A stretch of 64,000 nt of DNA. Source: Symbiodinium microadriaticum. Taxonomy: Eukaryota > Sar > Dinophyceae > Suessiales > Symbiodiniaceae. The first letter of the stretch is position 1. Every line of letters starts with the position of its first letter. The notes beneath the pieces were generated by a model. It saw only the letters and a program-made list of their open reading frames with translations, had not been told where the DNA came from and searched no databases. Below are positions 17,991 through 29,500 of this stretch, piece by piece. The stretch spans positions 1 through 64,000 of the forward strand of contig LSRX01001111.1 in the NCBI GenBank assembly GCA_001939145.1, given 5' to 3'. Position numbers and translations under genes: made by a program.

Positions 17991-19213
17991 TTCGAGCGAA
18001 GCTACAAAAGACGATGGTGAGCAAAGCCTGGGATCTCAAAACGGCGTACAAGCAGCTTCCGCTGAGCGACCTGGCGTTCGAGCTTGACAGTTACATTGCT
18101 GTTTATTGCCCCGCAAGTCAGCGACCATTGGTTTACAAACAACGTGTTCTCCCATTTGGATCCAAGGCCAGTGTGACAGGTTTCATCAGATGCGCTTATG
18201 GTTTATGGAAGATTGGATGTGTACATCTGTCTTTGATCTGGAGTTGTTACTTTGATGATTTTCTAACAAACAGTTGGGAAGATTCCTGCAAGCATCTGGA
18301 CTTGATTATTACAATGTTTTTCCGACTGTTCGGGTGGAATGTCTCCTCAGAGAAACAACTGGATTTCGATTGTGTATGCAACGTCCTTGGAATCAGTTTA
18401 AACCTCCGTGACGCGAAGTTCGGAGTGGCCTACTTTGGGAATACCAAAAAGCGGACTGCTGAGCTTCGAGACGCTCTACGAGGTTACCTGGCCGATGATT
18501 CGGCTCTTCCTCGAGGCGCTGAGTTGGCGAAGCTACGTGGCAGATTACAGTTTGCGTCTGGACAGATGTTCGGGCGACGTGCTCGGCATGCTCTCGGGAT
18601 GCTAACCGATGGTCCCGGTTTAAGTCCTGAGCAGATGCGTCATGCGTTGCAAACTTTTCTGACCATTCTTGAGAGAGCTAGGCCACGTCAGGTTTCGGCT
18701 AAGTGGAGTTCAGTTGTGCATGTTTATGTGGACGCGTCATTTGACTACGACGGCCATTCAGGAATCGGTGGAGTTGCTTACAGCACCTCAGGTGAAATCC
18801 TTGGCTGGTTCGGTGACGCTGTCCCTCGGCATGTACTCGACGAACTCTGTACTTTTAACGATGTCAATCGAGAGACTGTGATTTTCGAGTTGGAAGAGAT
18901 TGCTGTGCTGATTGCTTTGCGCGCTTTTGCATCTCTCTTGCAAGGCGCAAACATAGTACTCTTCACTGATAATGAAGGAGTCCACGGAGCCTTTGTGAGA
19001 TGCAAGTCGTCCAGCGCGTATGGCCAACAGGTCATCACATGCGTGTGCGATACAGAGGATAGCATGGATTGCTTGGTCTGGTACGAGCGAGTACCATCCT
19101 CTTCGAATCCTTCAGATTGCCTCTCACGAGGCGAAGTGCTCAAGTGCTCAAGTCTTCGCTCTCGAGTGTGCGTTGCAGAAGTGCACGAGGAAGTCAAAGC
19201 TGCATGCCTCTAG
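17991..19213 (+). CDS. DIRS-like RT-RNase H fragment (5' truncated)
   Basis: About 405 residues with RT signatures: WDLKTAYKQLPLS, LPFGSKASVTGFIRCA and the active site YFDDF, followed by GRLQFASGQMFGRRAR and an RNase H-like region with VDASFD, LFTDNEGV and SSSNPSDCLSRGEV before TAG at 19211-19213. The pattern LKxAYKQLP...YFDDF with RNase H directly behind resembles DIRS/Ngaro-type, tyrosine-recombinase retrotransposons rather than the LINE next door. The N-terminal RT fingers and any recombinase are absent: the 5' side ends at the N, and a recombinase could lie in the 19372-19521 gap. Family assignment is by motif only. Confidence 0.7.
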
Positions 19214-19371
19214 TGGGGCGGGTCACATGCAGCTGAACAGAGGTGTGCGAATCCCCGTTGAAAATGAAGGAGACCGAGTGAGTGCAGTTTGTTATACGTT
19301 ATATTGATTGCTTCAACTTTTATATGGAATGATGAGTTTTATATGATTGGCGTCCGTTTTTGATCAAATAA
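19214..19371. other. 3' flank of the DIRS-like fragment
   Basis: 158 nt with no good open frame. It becomes AT-rich toward the gap. Confidence 0.4.
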
Positions 19372-19521
19372 NNNNNNNNNNNNNNNNNNNNNNNNNNNNN
19401 NNNNNNNNNNNNNNNNNNNNNNNNNNNNNNNNNNNNNNNNNNNNNNNNNNNNNNNNNNNNNNNNNNNNNNNNNNNNNNNNNNNNNNNNNNNNNNNNNNNN
19501 NNNNNNNNNNNNNNNNNNNNN
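19372..19521. other. 150-N assembly gap
   Basis: A run of 150 N. The base immediately after it starts the first of two identical 134-bp repeats, so the gap probably hides the left extension of that repeat. Confidence 0.95.
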
Positions 19522-19655
19522 TTGCAGTGCATGTCGTTGTGATCGGTCATGTGTCATTGCGTGCGTAACTTTAACTCTAAGCTTTGATTTGTTTTGAAGT
19601 TAAACTTTGCTGCGCTTTAATTTTGATATCCCTTTTTGCATAGCGAGTCAAAAGG
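19522..19655. repeat. 134-bp direct repeat, copy A
   Basis: From TTGCAGTGCATG to GTCAAAAGG the segment appears identical to 20321-20454. The spacer is 665 bp. Copy A starts at the gap edge. It may be a terminal repeat of an element or an assembly duplication. AGTCAAAAGG at its end pairs with CCTTTTGACT near 19681. Confidence 0.8.
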
Positions 19656-20320
19656 AGACTTGGGTGACGTGTCGCCCCAGCCCCTTTTGACTTAGCGACC
19701 GAGGCTGTGCCGAGGACAGCAAAAAGGGTTTTAGGGTTTAGTCCTGTTCCCTCCTCCTTGGGTTTAGTGCCACCTTGGTTGACCCATGCGTGCATTGAAA
19801 ATGATTTTACTCTTTTGTGCCACCTTGAATTTCTTGAGTGCGCTTTTGAATCAGAAACTTGCATGCACTTCAATTTGACATGTCACAGATGTTTGTGCAG
19901 TGCTGTGCGCTTGTCTTGCAGACATGCTTAACAGTCAGTGTGCTTGCAAGTTTTGGGCCCAGCTGTGCAGCAGAAAAGTTTTCCCACCCTGCCCGCCCTT
20001 GTCAGCTGGGCTTGTCTGCAGCCCCACATTCTGTGGGTTCCGTCACACTTTGCATGTTCCGCCTGCGTTGTCTTCAGTTCTGCTACAGCAATGCACGCCA
20101 GATAATGTTGTCAGCTTGGCATCCGCACTTGTGTGCTCACAGCTTACAGAGCGTTGTCCGCTTCACTCTGCAGATGTCTTGCAGTCATCGGCCGATGACA
20201 TACTCGCGACTGCCCGTAGTCTGTACAATGCCGTAGGACAGAGCCTAACCCTACCGTACGGACGGTCGCCACGTCTTTGCCCCGGTTGCAAGAAAAGAGT
20301 GTTGCGCGAGTGAACCAGCA
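19656..20320. other. Spacer between 134-bp repeats
   Basis: No convincing coding frame. It contains a single TTTAGGG-like stretch near 19730 and an inverted repeat with the end of copy A. It could be a solo-element interior or host intergenic DNA. Confidence 0.4.
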
Positions 20321-20454
20321 TTGCAGTGCATGTCGTTGTGATCGGTCATGTGTCATTGCGTGCGTAACTTTAACTCTAAGCTTTGATTTGTTTTGAAGTT
20401 AAACTTTGCTGCGCTTTAATTTTGATATCCCTTTTTGCATAGCGAGTCAAAAGG
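20321..20454. repeat. 134-bp direct repeat, copy B
   Basis: Same sequence and orientation as 19522-19655. The flanks differ on both sides (AGACTT after copy A, TGGTTT after copy B), so the duplication ends sharply at AAAAGG. Confidence 0.8.
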
Positions 20455-20757
20455 TGGTTTTTAAACAGGTGAACTCGACCCTTTTGAAACCGTTTTCCTT
20501 GCCAGTGCTTTTCGACTGCCTTTGGTACTTTGTTTACCACGTCGGGGCAGTTCGGACGTTTTTGCAGTGGGGGGAAATCATTCGGTTTGGTCGATCGTTG
20601 ACTCGGCATCTCTCGAGAAAAACATTCTGCGTGCACATGCTTTCGGTTTATCCGATACTATTTGGATATCTGATCCTCTTTTCGAATATACATATATTCT
20701 GATTGGATTTGAATTTTGAAAACTTGAACGTATACGGACTTAGAGGGTGCAAACGTC
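20455..20757. other. Unassigned flank of the second retroelement
   Basis: Short open frames only, and no RT motif visible. This is probably the 5' truncation flank. Confidence 0.35.
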
Positions 20758-21090
20758 GTGCTTATACAACAACCACATGTGAAGCAAACAATCAATGCGG
20801 GTCTCAATGCGTTCATACATCGCCCGGACATCACAGCCCACATGCAGCAGTACTGCGCTCTCTGTGGTCAGTGGATAGCATCTCAGCGGGTCATGAAGAG
20901 ACATTATCAACACTCCCACACACACCTCTACAACACTCTGTCCAGACGTACACAACAATTGATTGACCTGAAAGCCACACCCAGCATCCCGTGCCACTTC
21001 TGCCGAAGACGAACTCAAGATTGGAAGGCGCACTTCCATAAATGCACGGTTCTGTGGCAATGCTCCTTCATGTGTGCCATGCAAGAGGCT
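20758..21090 (+). pseudogene. C2H2 zinc-finger segment of a second retroelement
   Basis: The frame shows CALCGQWIASQRVMKRHYQHSH and CHFCRRRTQDWKAHFHKC, two C2H2-type fingers, then CSFMC. From memory, this arrangement resembles the zinc-rich end of some retroelement polyproteins, in which case the RT would lie upstream. None is found between 20455 and 20757, so the element appears 5' truncated. The same frame stays open to 22794, but between about 21090 and 21950 its translation looks like a shadow of the better protein in the next frame. Confidence 0.55.
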
Positions 21091-21961
21091 GACAATGGCC
21101 AACTTCGATGCAGAGATGGACGAATTCTTCGGACCGGTGAAGGAGGAGACCTTGCAGAAGGAAAATCAAGATCCGAGTCGAGCCAACCCCTACGCCTTTT
21201 CTTCAGGGCCCAACAAGCGGCGCAGGAATCCACTCGAGGAAAGAGCTCTACCGGCCCAAGCAGCAGCACAGCCAAGAGGCTCTCGCGACCCTCTTGTTTT
21301 CAGCCTCGCCAAGACAGTGATCCGTCAACAAGAAGAACTCCGTGTCCTGAGACAGGACACGGCCCTGATCATGTTCATGATGCCGGGAAGGGACTCAGTC
21401 TTGAATCATCTCTTCACCACGGCCTTCAGGTTCAAAGCCAAACAGGAGGAAGAGCCGGGATGGACGTTCGGGCAACAACCGTTGCGTATGGTTTTGGCGA
21501 TGGCCCTCTTCAGGGAGCTAGTAGAACGCCTCAACAGCACGATTGCCTCTCAGGAGAAGCTCAAGAGGGCGCAGGACCAAGGGTGGAGAGACTCCACGGG
21601 CTGGAGGTATCAGGTGTGGAACAGACGCACCAGGCAATTGGAGGTGGACACAAATCGTCCACCTCTCCCGGACGATCAGGTGCTGGACCACATGGCCACG
21701 ATCTTACAGTGCCTGAAGCACCCAATCTTGACCAGGTTTGCATGCACGAGACGTATGGCGGAGACAATGACGTCACAAGCCACGTTCAAGATGGACGTGG
21801 CTCTGAGAAGTCACAGTGCTTTGACCTTTTGGGACGAGATGAAGGTTCTTCAGGGAAACTCGGTTTTTCAGCTGGTGGGCCTCGGGTACAAGACCGAAAG
21901 CCTTGGCCGGAGCCCGGGCGAGCAGAAGCTGCTGGACATGATGTATGGGCGCAGGAACTGA
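21074..21961 (+). CDS. Unknown 295-aa protein of the second retroelement
   Basis: An ATG-started frame overlaps the end of the finger frame and stops with TGA at 21959-21961, just where USP-like coding appears in frame 1. The translation is globular and charged, with an NLS-like NKRRR near residue 50 and helical segments (KTVIRQQEELRVLRQD; LAMALFRELVERLNSTI). I recognise no family. It has more natural composition than the competing frame, which is Ser/Gly/Arg-rich. It could be a separate overlapping ORF, or one protein with its neighbours joined by frameshifting or broken by indels. Confidence 0.5.
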   Translation: MPCKRLTMANFDAEMDEFFGPVKEETLQKENQDPSRANPYAFSSGPNKRRRNPLEERALPAQAAAQPRGSRDPLVFSLAKTVIRQQEELRVLRQDTALIMFMMPGRDSVLNHLFTTAFRFKAKQEEEPGWTFGQQPLRMVLAMALFRELVERLNSTIASQEKLKRAQDQGWRDSTGWRYQVWNRRTRQLEVDTNRPPLPDDQVLDHMATILQCLKHPILTRFACTRRMAETMTSQATFKMDVALRSHSALTFWDEMKVLQGNSVFQLVGLGYKTESLGRSPGEQKLLDMMYGRRN

Positions 21962-22794
21962 TCAAGTATGCGCCTCAACTCATCCTGCGCAATGACAGTT
22001 CTATCTATTACATGAACTCAGCCTTTCAGGTGATCACTTGGCAGATGGAGATTGTTCCACATGCGATGCTCTCCATGACCGGGTCAGTTGCGGATCTTTT
22101 TCTTCGTGCTGCTCAAGGTCTGCTTACAAATCCGATTCACATCACCAAGGATGCAGGATGGATGGCCATGCTTGCAGAATGGGAAGAGGTACACATGCAA
22201 CATGACGTCGGTGAATTTATTCAGTTCCTCACCACAAAGATTGACTTCCCCATGTTTGCAGGCACATGGCAGGCATGTTCGCCTACCATGGCACCGGGGC
22301 AAGGTCCAATGGACCTGGGGTCATGTGCTCAGCCCATTCTGCTTCATCCTCCTTCCAAGATGAGAGCTGGGGCCTTCATCAGGATACAAACTATGGTTGA
22401 TGAATGGCATCGATGCGTGGACCGATTGCATGGTCTACATGTCATTCCCTCGGTCATCATGTTTCAAGTACATCGTTTCCATAGGAAACAAGGCCGTCTC
22501 CATAAAAGCCATGTGAAGGTACAGATGGACTCAGTCATTCGGCTACCAGCTTTTACTGGAGACAGGCATCAATGCGCGCATCATACATTCGTGCTGACAG
22601 CATTCATTGAACATCATGGACAGTTCCCCACGTCCGGACACTACACTGCTACCTTGATTCAGGGCGATCGCAGCTGGATGTGCAATGATGGGAGGGCAGC
22701 GAAGCTTCAGTCGACAGTTCAGCTCGCACAAAGTAAAGCCTGTTATATCCTCTTTTATACTCATGCGAACTCCGTTGCAGCTGAAAGCTGCTAA
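21950..22794 (+). pseudogene. USP-like domain (peptidase C19) lacking the catalytic Cys
   Basis: About 280 residues resemble a ubiquitin-specific protease. The Cys box region reads LRNDSSIYYMNSAFQ, aligning with the family's N-x-G-x-x-C-Y-x-N-S; the Cys position is Tyr (TAT, 22006-22008), one transition away from TGT. The His box is kept (SGHYTATL, His codon 22639-22641; W..CNDGRA after it), as are the DVGEFIQFL and FQVHRFHRKQGRLHKSH segments that mirror family blocks. No thumb/finger zinc is apparent and the domain is short. It is probably non-catalytic: a pseudo-deubiquitinase or simply decay. It sits in frame behind the C2H2 segment. Confidence 0.65.
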
Positions 22795-22964
22795 ACGCTG
22801 GGACGGTGCATATGCTTTCAGGCTCTCAGGAGCGGTGTGCGCTGCTACTCGACTTTTCTTACGAGACGGCAAAACTGCCGGGAGTGAAAAACTCCAGGTA
22901 TCTTGATACCTGCTCAATCCCGACGCCTGGCGACAGACCTCTGCGCTGCGTGGAATGCTCAATG

Positions 22965-23004
<40 letters not shown>
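22965..23004. repeat. (CTA)n microsatellite, about 13 units
   Basis: A run of CTA/ACT trinucleotides followed by imperfect CGA/CAA/CTA triplets to about 23060. The Leu- and Val-rich open frames on either strand here are repeat artefacts. Confidence 0.95.
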
Positions 23005-23059
23005 GACGACAACGACTATTGTTGCTACTGCTAACCTTACCACCACAACTACTACTTCG

Positions 23060-26000
23060 ATTTCGCGCCGGTTTTGGGACCAAACACCCCCGTAGAGCCG
23101 GCGTTTCCGATCCACGTTTTCGATCAGGTCATGCTTTTTTGGGTTTTGCGAACCAATCCTTGTGTTGGTTTTCGGGGTATTCAACTACTCACTACTCCTG
23201 ATTGTTGGCCGCCCACTCGTTTTGGGGTGTTAACTTGTTTGCGATCAGGGTTTAAGCTCTTTCCAAAAGTTCCCCATTTAAAATTGGATTTGGAAATATT
23301 TGTCGATCATGCCCTATGATTGGTGGGCTAAGTGGCTAAGTGTTGTCACAATAACATACAGCATGAATCATTTGAGTTTGGTTCCGTTGGACCACGGATG
23401 TAGGCGCGCGGCTTTCGCCAGCAGCCGGTCATGCATTCAAGCTTGAATGCGCGAGAGATGCTGCAGCGTTGAGGGCTCGTACGGGTTGACCAGGAGTGCC
23501 ACTGCCTTTTCGTCAAGGTGCGCCAGTTGCACTTGAATTCCGCTTTATATCGTAAGCACCAGACTGAATACGTAGTGTTCCAAGTTCCAGCAATGTCGCC
23601 AAAAGTGTGACCTTTTTTATAACATACCTTTTTAACAAGATCCCCGTGTTGAAGTCTGCCGACACTTGTGATCAGCTGGACATATGTTCACCTGCATTGA
23701 ATGATCGTATGTTGTCACCTTCGCTCGGGCCATTACCGCCCGATGATGCAACATGAGGTCTGCAAAATTTGCGATAGCTTTTCGCGGCAAGTTGAGAATG
23801 ACATCGTTGCCAGTCCAGTGGAAACCATGCATTTTTTGCTTCCAAAAACGTGAACACCGGACCTGCAATTGGCGATCCTTTGTCGCAGGCAGTCCCCTTC
23901 GAAATGGAAGGACATCGGCAGAAGGCAGGGCATTCAGGTGGACTCAAGCTTGAAAGGGAGGGTGCTATCAGATATCAAGGTCTTTTTAGGAAGGCTTGCT
24001 CCTGCGTTTTAGATTGTAGATGTTGAAAAGGCTCCATCTGTGGTGGGCCCATTTCACATTTTGTTGGATCTGTCTGCGTGGCGGTATTGGACTGTGGTAT
24101 AGTGGCAATGTGCACGCAGCGGCAGTATGTCATCTTACCACCGCGGTGGTCGTTTTGGGGAACTTTGGTAGTAGGTCACACAGACCCCGAGGCAGCTTTT
24201 AGCCTTGCCGCGACGTCTCCTCGTCAAAGCGGCGAGGGGCAGGAGTGGAGGCGCACGGTGGGGTTTCTGCACAGTTGTTGGGGCAGGAGGAATTTGTGGT
24301 GGCATGCGAAAGCCTCGGAACCCTCTCTTCCAAAACCATTCAACAAGATCTGAGTCTTGTTCAATTACAAGTCGGGAGTCCTGCTGTGAATCTCCAGGTC
24401 CCGGCGCCTCAGCGCACCCGCAGTCGCTTCCGCCGTTTGCCCAGTTCGACGATGTGCTTTGCAAGGCCCCCTCTTACAAGAACCTGTGAACCAACTTGTT
24501 TTGATGATGATGGATGGAAGGGCTCTGTGGGTCTGCCTTCGTGAGGTCAGACTGGCAGTTGGAGCCGCTTTCTGATTGTAAAGCCTTGCGCAAGTTCAGG
24601 GACGTGTAGAGCCAGAGCGAATCTCCCTAGCATTCAGCCCAAGCCCATGCTAAATGAATCTATAGCTTTGAACCTAAAGCGTGTTCAGCTCCAGCCTCAG
24701 AGCTGGCCCGTCAGCGGTGCTTTACCAAGGAATCCCGCCACTCCCGAAAGAAGGAGGCCGGCGGCCTGGGTTAAGCTTGTGCCAAAACCAAGTCCCGAGT
24801 CGAAGCAGCCTAATACCTTTGGGTCGTCCGAAGTCTTTCCGGACGCTTGCCAAGTCGAAAAATCTTTGCTGCAACCGTTCGAGGTGAACACCGGGCAGCA
24901 AGAAGATGCTGTTAATGCTCCCGTAGCGTTACCGTTGCACTACTCACTTGGATCGTTTTTCCTTCCGCTGGGCAGGTCATTCGGCAACCCAAGAGGGAAA
25001 GCGAGAAGGGGCAGTGGTGGGTCAGGTACCAAGCAAATCGCTGTCAAGCAGATTCGGCTGCGGAGGCTAAGATCCCAATTTTGAGAAGTCGGCCTCGGGA
25101 CAAACAAGGTGACGACGCGTCAAGCTTCCTGGCGAACAGCTCCAAGTGAAGTGGGCTACAGGCGTGCGGGTGACCCCGAAACAGTCTTGGTATGTCTTGG
25201 TTACCTCGCACAGGTTGACTTTCCTTTGCCATTCTTCTGTTGCGACAGGATTGACTTGTTTCCACCTGGATGGCACGCCCCATCCTCAGCACTGGCTTGC
25301 AAACGCCTAGGCCTAGCCACGGGCTTTATGCTTCCTTGCAGTCTCCTAACTCTCAGAACGAAATGTGCAGTTCACAGCAGCCAAGGTGCAGGAGGCACCC
25401 TGGCCCCAGGAGCCCGTGGAAGGCCTGTGCGGGAGGGCAACGTGGCAGGATATGCTCCTTGAGCCCTCAACCCTAAACCCTAAATGCAATCCAAGTGGGT
25501 CTGTACAGTGCTTGGCAAGTAGGAAGGCCCAGAAGATACAGGATTAGCAGGCAGGAAGAACGGTGGCAGTTTTCAATTCAAGACTGTGCTGCACCCACAG
25601 GCTGGCTCCCGGTGGTACCCCGTGGCTTCGTGAAAGCGAGTGAGCTGGCGCCAGCACGCGTGCTCGGGTTGTTGATTCGTTGGTCTAAACCTGTGGGCAG
25701 AGAGTTTGCTGCCCAGGCGCCGGCGGAGGACTTCCTCATGATGCATGCTTCGGCCTTGCAATGCGGGGGGCGTATCGCCTCTTTTGATTGCCATAGACTG
25801 GCACAAAACACAAAGTGCCAGGATGAGCCTGCGCTTCTGACGCCTCCCCCCTCTTCCTCACGAGGTCGTCGTGGGGTTGTTCCTTGCGAGCAGAGCTGTT
25901 TTTGAATCGCACGAGCTGCCCGAAGCGAACGTGCTAGGCTCTCCGATTAGCAACTGCAGCAGCTGTTCTCCGCAGGCCGGGTTTCGGTCTCGGGATTCGG

Positions 26001-26590
26001 CATCTCGGTCCCAGGTGGTGTAAAGGAGGTTCCATGGAAGGCCTCCCCGTCCCTGCCAGGACAAGCTCGTCGGGAGCCTGATCTTGTCGAAGAGTTTGAG
26101 TCGGGAGCAGCCAATTTTTCCGTCCGGCGACAAAGCAAGGACCAGCCGTCTGCTGCAAGTGCGCGGGCGGCATTGCTAGCTCTGCGAGAGGAGCACGTAC
26201 GCGAAATGCTCAGGAGCGAGGATGTCCGGTGCATGTTGCGAGAATCCTGTTGTATTGGCAGTTCGTGTTGAGCTCGATGCATAAGGTTTGCGGGAAGCCA
26301 ACATACAGCTCCGAGAGCGAGAGCTTAAGAAAAGGCTCGCAACCACAGTGACAGTGCGCTGACAGGCATCGAGAGAGGTGGTAGGGCTTCACATGTTTCG
26401 GTCAGGCAGGATCTTGACAGCCTGAGCCGTGCCCGCGATCTGACAGCGAAAGAGCGCCTCCCCAAGCATGGGCTTTCTTGAGCCACGGGAAAGCAGAGGC
26501 CCGTGGCAATGCCGAGGTTGACAACGGTCCAGGCAGAGCTGAGTTCAAGCAAGCAGGCCGGTCATTTAATGCAGTGCGTCCCAAGGTGTT
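23060..26590. other. Region without recognised gene (possible exons)
   Basis: No recognisable protein. 24640-25084 is an open frame of ordinary composition but without a family. Around 26160-26480, short + strand pieces read like charged helices (AALLALREEHVREMLRSE; IQLRERELKKRLA; DLDSLSRARDLTAKER), which may be exons of the coiled-coil gene candidate downstream. 25471-25484 is two CCCTAAA units. Confidence 0.3.
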
Positions 26591-26599
26591 GAACCCAAG

Positions 26600-29500
26600 G
26601 CCGCACCCCAGCTCGTGAGGACCTGGAGTATGCGCACGAGGAGCTGCGAGTGCTGCAAAAGAAACTGGAGCTCTGTCGCGAGGCAGCCTTGAAGTACGTG
26701 CCTTCAGATACGGTGATGTTGAGAGGGTGACCACGGTTGTTCAAGTCTGGTGACAGCTTGAATTTGTGGCAGGCTGTCGTGACAGCTGTGAAGAGAGCCT
26801 TGATAGCAGATATGCAGTGTCATTCCAAGGTCACAGGTCGCAACTGTGCCACGAGTATGGTCTACTTGTGTCAGCCGGACGGCAGTCGAATCATTGAACG
26901 GATCTCTGTCTTGAGGCATAGATGCAGTGTACGAGGAGGTGCCTGACGAGGATGGGAAGGACCGGGAATGTGTTTCAGTGCCCGAAGCACAGCAAGTGTT
27001 CAGTTGGGGTTTAGTGTAAGGATGCCAACCTCAGGGACGAGGCCAGACACTCCACGTTCGGCATGTGCTGCCTGCGTATCGGCGTATCGGAGATGCCTTC
27101 TGCACAGGCCAAGCAAAAGGCGGCCAATGCCATGGACGCCGACAAGGCCTGCTTCGGCTTCCAGCGGCTGGTGACGGTTAGTGTGTAGCGGTGTGTTGCG
27201 GAGTCTAGCGGCAGGCCATCTCGGAGCTTCTGGCAGTTGTGGGCAATCCAGCAACGATCTTGCCGGAGGTGGTCGAGGTCGCCTGGGCCCAGACTTTGTG
27301 GGACGTCCCCGAGCCCTGCATGCCAGGAGAAGTACAAGACTTGTGGGGAGAATGCGGATTGCGGAGCCAGCCCGGCTATAGCCCTTCGGTAGCCCTTCAG
27401 AGCGTGCCAGAGTCCTGCAGTGCAGCGCCTCAACACCCAGAAACGAGCAATTTTCCTGCACGCTTATTCGCACACTCGCGTGTGTGAGCTCAACTAGTGA
27501 TACTACACCAAAAGCATGAGCTAGCGAATTGCTTTCACAGAAATCCGAGGAGAAGTTGCTGGAGATGAAGGTGTGTGTGGCGCATGCTTATTTGCCGGAA
27601 GACCCCTGCATGAGCTCTGAGTCTGGAGGTGCGCTGCAGTCCGACCAAACAGCCCGGAGACCAGCGAGCCGCGCCCACAGGAGCACAGGAAAAGTGCCCC
27701 ATACTGCATTTGTTGTCGTCACAAGTCGGGCAAGGCACCGCTGCGAGATCTCAACCGAGCCTAATGGCGCCAGCTGGCTCGTTCACTGCTGTAGTGGTGT
27801 CACCATCAGAGGTTTGTCCAGAAAAAGGATGCCCCTGCATTGTAGGAGGGACTCTTCGCATACCGCACTCCCAGTCTTTTCGGGCCTTTGCTCGCAAGCG
27901 ATTGTCAACTTCCAAAGCTCAGTTGGAACTGCTGACTGAGCAGCCTTGTGCTTAGCTGCAAGGTCTGCAAGGTGCTGAATTCCTTTGCCAAGTTGCACCA
28001 ATTCGAAATTTATGGCGTCGCGGCTACCTTGCCGGGACGTGCTCGCAAGCCTTCCCCAGCCCAAGCTGAACGAATTCGGAACATCCCAAGACATTTGTGA
28101 AAAGTGTAGCGAGGAAGGTTCTGCGGACTAGGACCTCTGATTCGATGTGCCTCCTGACTCTGCAGAAAAGGCCTTTGGGCTGTGTTTGGAGTGAGCATCT
28201 CTGCCGGCAGGAGTGTTGATTTGCAGTTGATCGGCCTGCTCCTGGCTTACCAGAAGGGATGCGGTGCTACTTGCCTCCCGCACCCCATCCGTGGGCAACT
28301 TCGCCCATCGAACGTGCGATGCTCGTCGTCTGGCTTTCTTTTTGAATTAACTGTCCCTTAGGATTCATGGCATGATTTTGCAGTTCAGGTAGATGGGCCT
28401 CGGGGTGTCTCGACAAGGCCGACTGCCCTTCTGTGTTGCATTATGTTGCCTTGGAAGCATGTATGCAATTTCGGCAGATTGCCTGCAGAAACCGCCGTTT
28501 CCTCTTGTCGAGGTGATGATTTGACTCTGTAGACACATGGGGTGTCCTGCCTGAGTCTTCGCTGCGCAGACCCTTTCTGCAGCAAGATGCACGTGTTTGT
28601 AGCTCTGCGACTGCAAACATGAAAATGATCCTTCCCCTTCTCTCTTCCGAACGAGCGGAACCAAGGGCCTCTCGCACTAGTGAGTCTTTGCAGGCCTTGG
28701 TGTTCTCAGCGCATTTGCAGCATGCCTGCTGACGGCTGACATGCCCTCAGATGATGGTTTGGGCGCAGCTGCGCACGGCATAGGAAGGATTCAGTGATGT
28801 TCGATCAGTTTCAGGAATCACTATCTTTAGGTGCAGATCTTCCAGGCCTGTGCTTCAGATTGAAGAACCCTGATATGTTTCCGGACACTCGCGCAAAGAG
28901 CCTCCTGCTTGGCAGGGTTGCAGGACGTGAAGCTTGATGTGGACCCAGCTACAGGCCTGGTACGTCACATTCCAGCATCCGAGCCGGTTCTCTTAGTCTC
29001 TACCAGGATCTGCCTCCTACTCCGTGCCCCTGAAGCGAAGGCGACGGCAGGCCAGGCCGGACTTCTGGCAAGCCTCCACGACTCCATCAGAGCCTGCCTA
29101 CGACATAGGATGTCAAAAGCACCGTCGAGCTAAACCTGTAGTGCTGCGCACAGCTTTTGTCGACTACCCCCCAAGCCCGATTCATACCTCATAGGAGGAT
29201 TTGCAACAGTGCTTTTCCACTCCACCTTTGACCAGCCTTAGTAGCCGTTAAGCAAACATAATTTCGAGCACATGCTGTCCAATGCCGACCTAGAGCGTCT
29301 CCTAGAAAGCGATGGAGATGGATTGGAGGTGCGCTGGGTGCGGGTGCCTGCGAGAGGTTGGACAGCAGTGAGCCGAGCACAGAACAGGCTCCTGGCTCCA
29401 AGCAGGAGGCAGCCAGCAAGGACGCGGATGCAGAGGAGTCCAGGTCCGGCTTGGAAGTGTTTGTGAGCCTCTGCCCACTCCGGCAGACCCTTGCATAACT

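Noticed and set aside
25471-25484. Interstitial telomere (CCCTAAA x2)
   Set aside because: Only two units. Single units also occur near 19730 and 39850. Too short to call a telomeric array.
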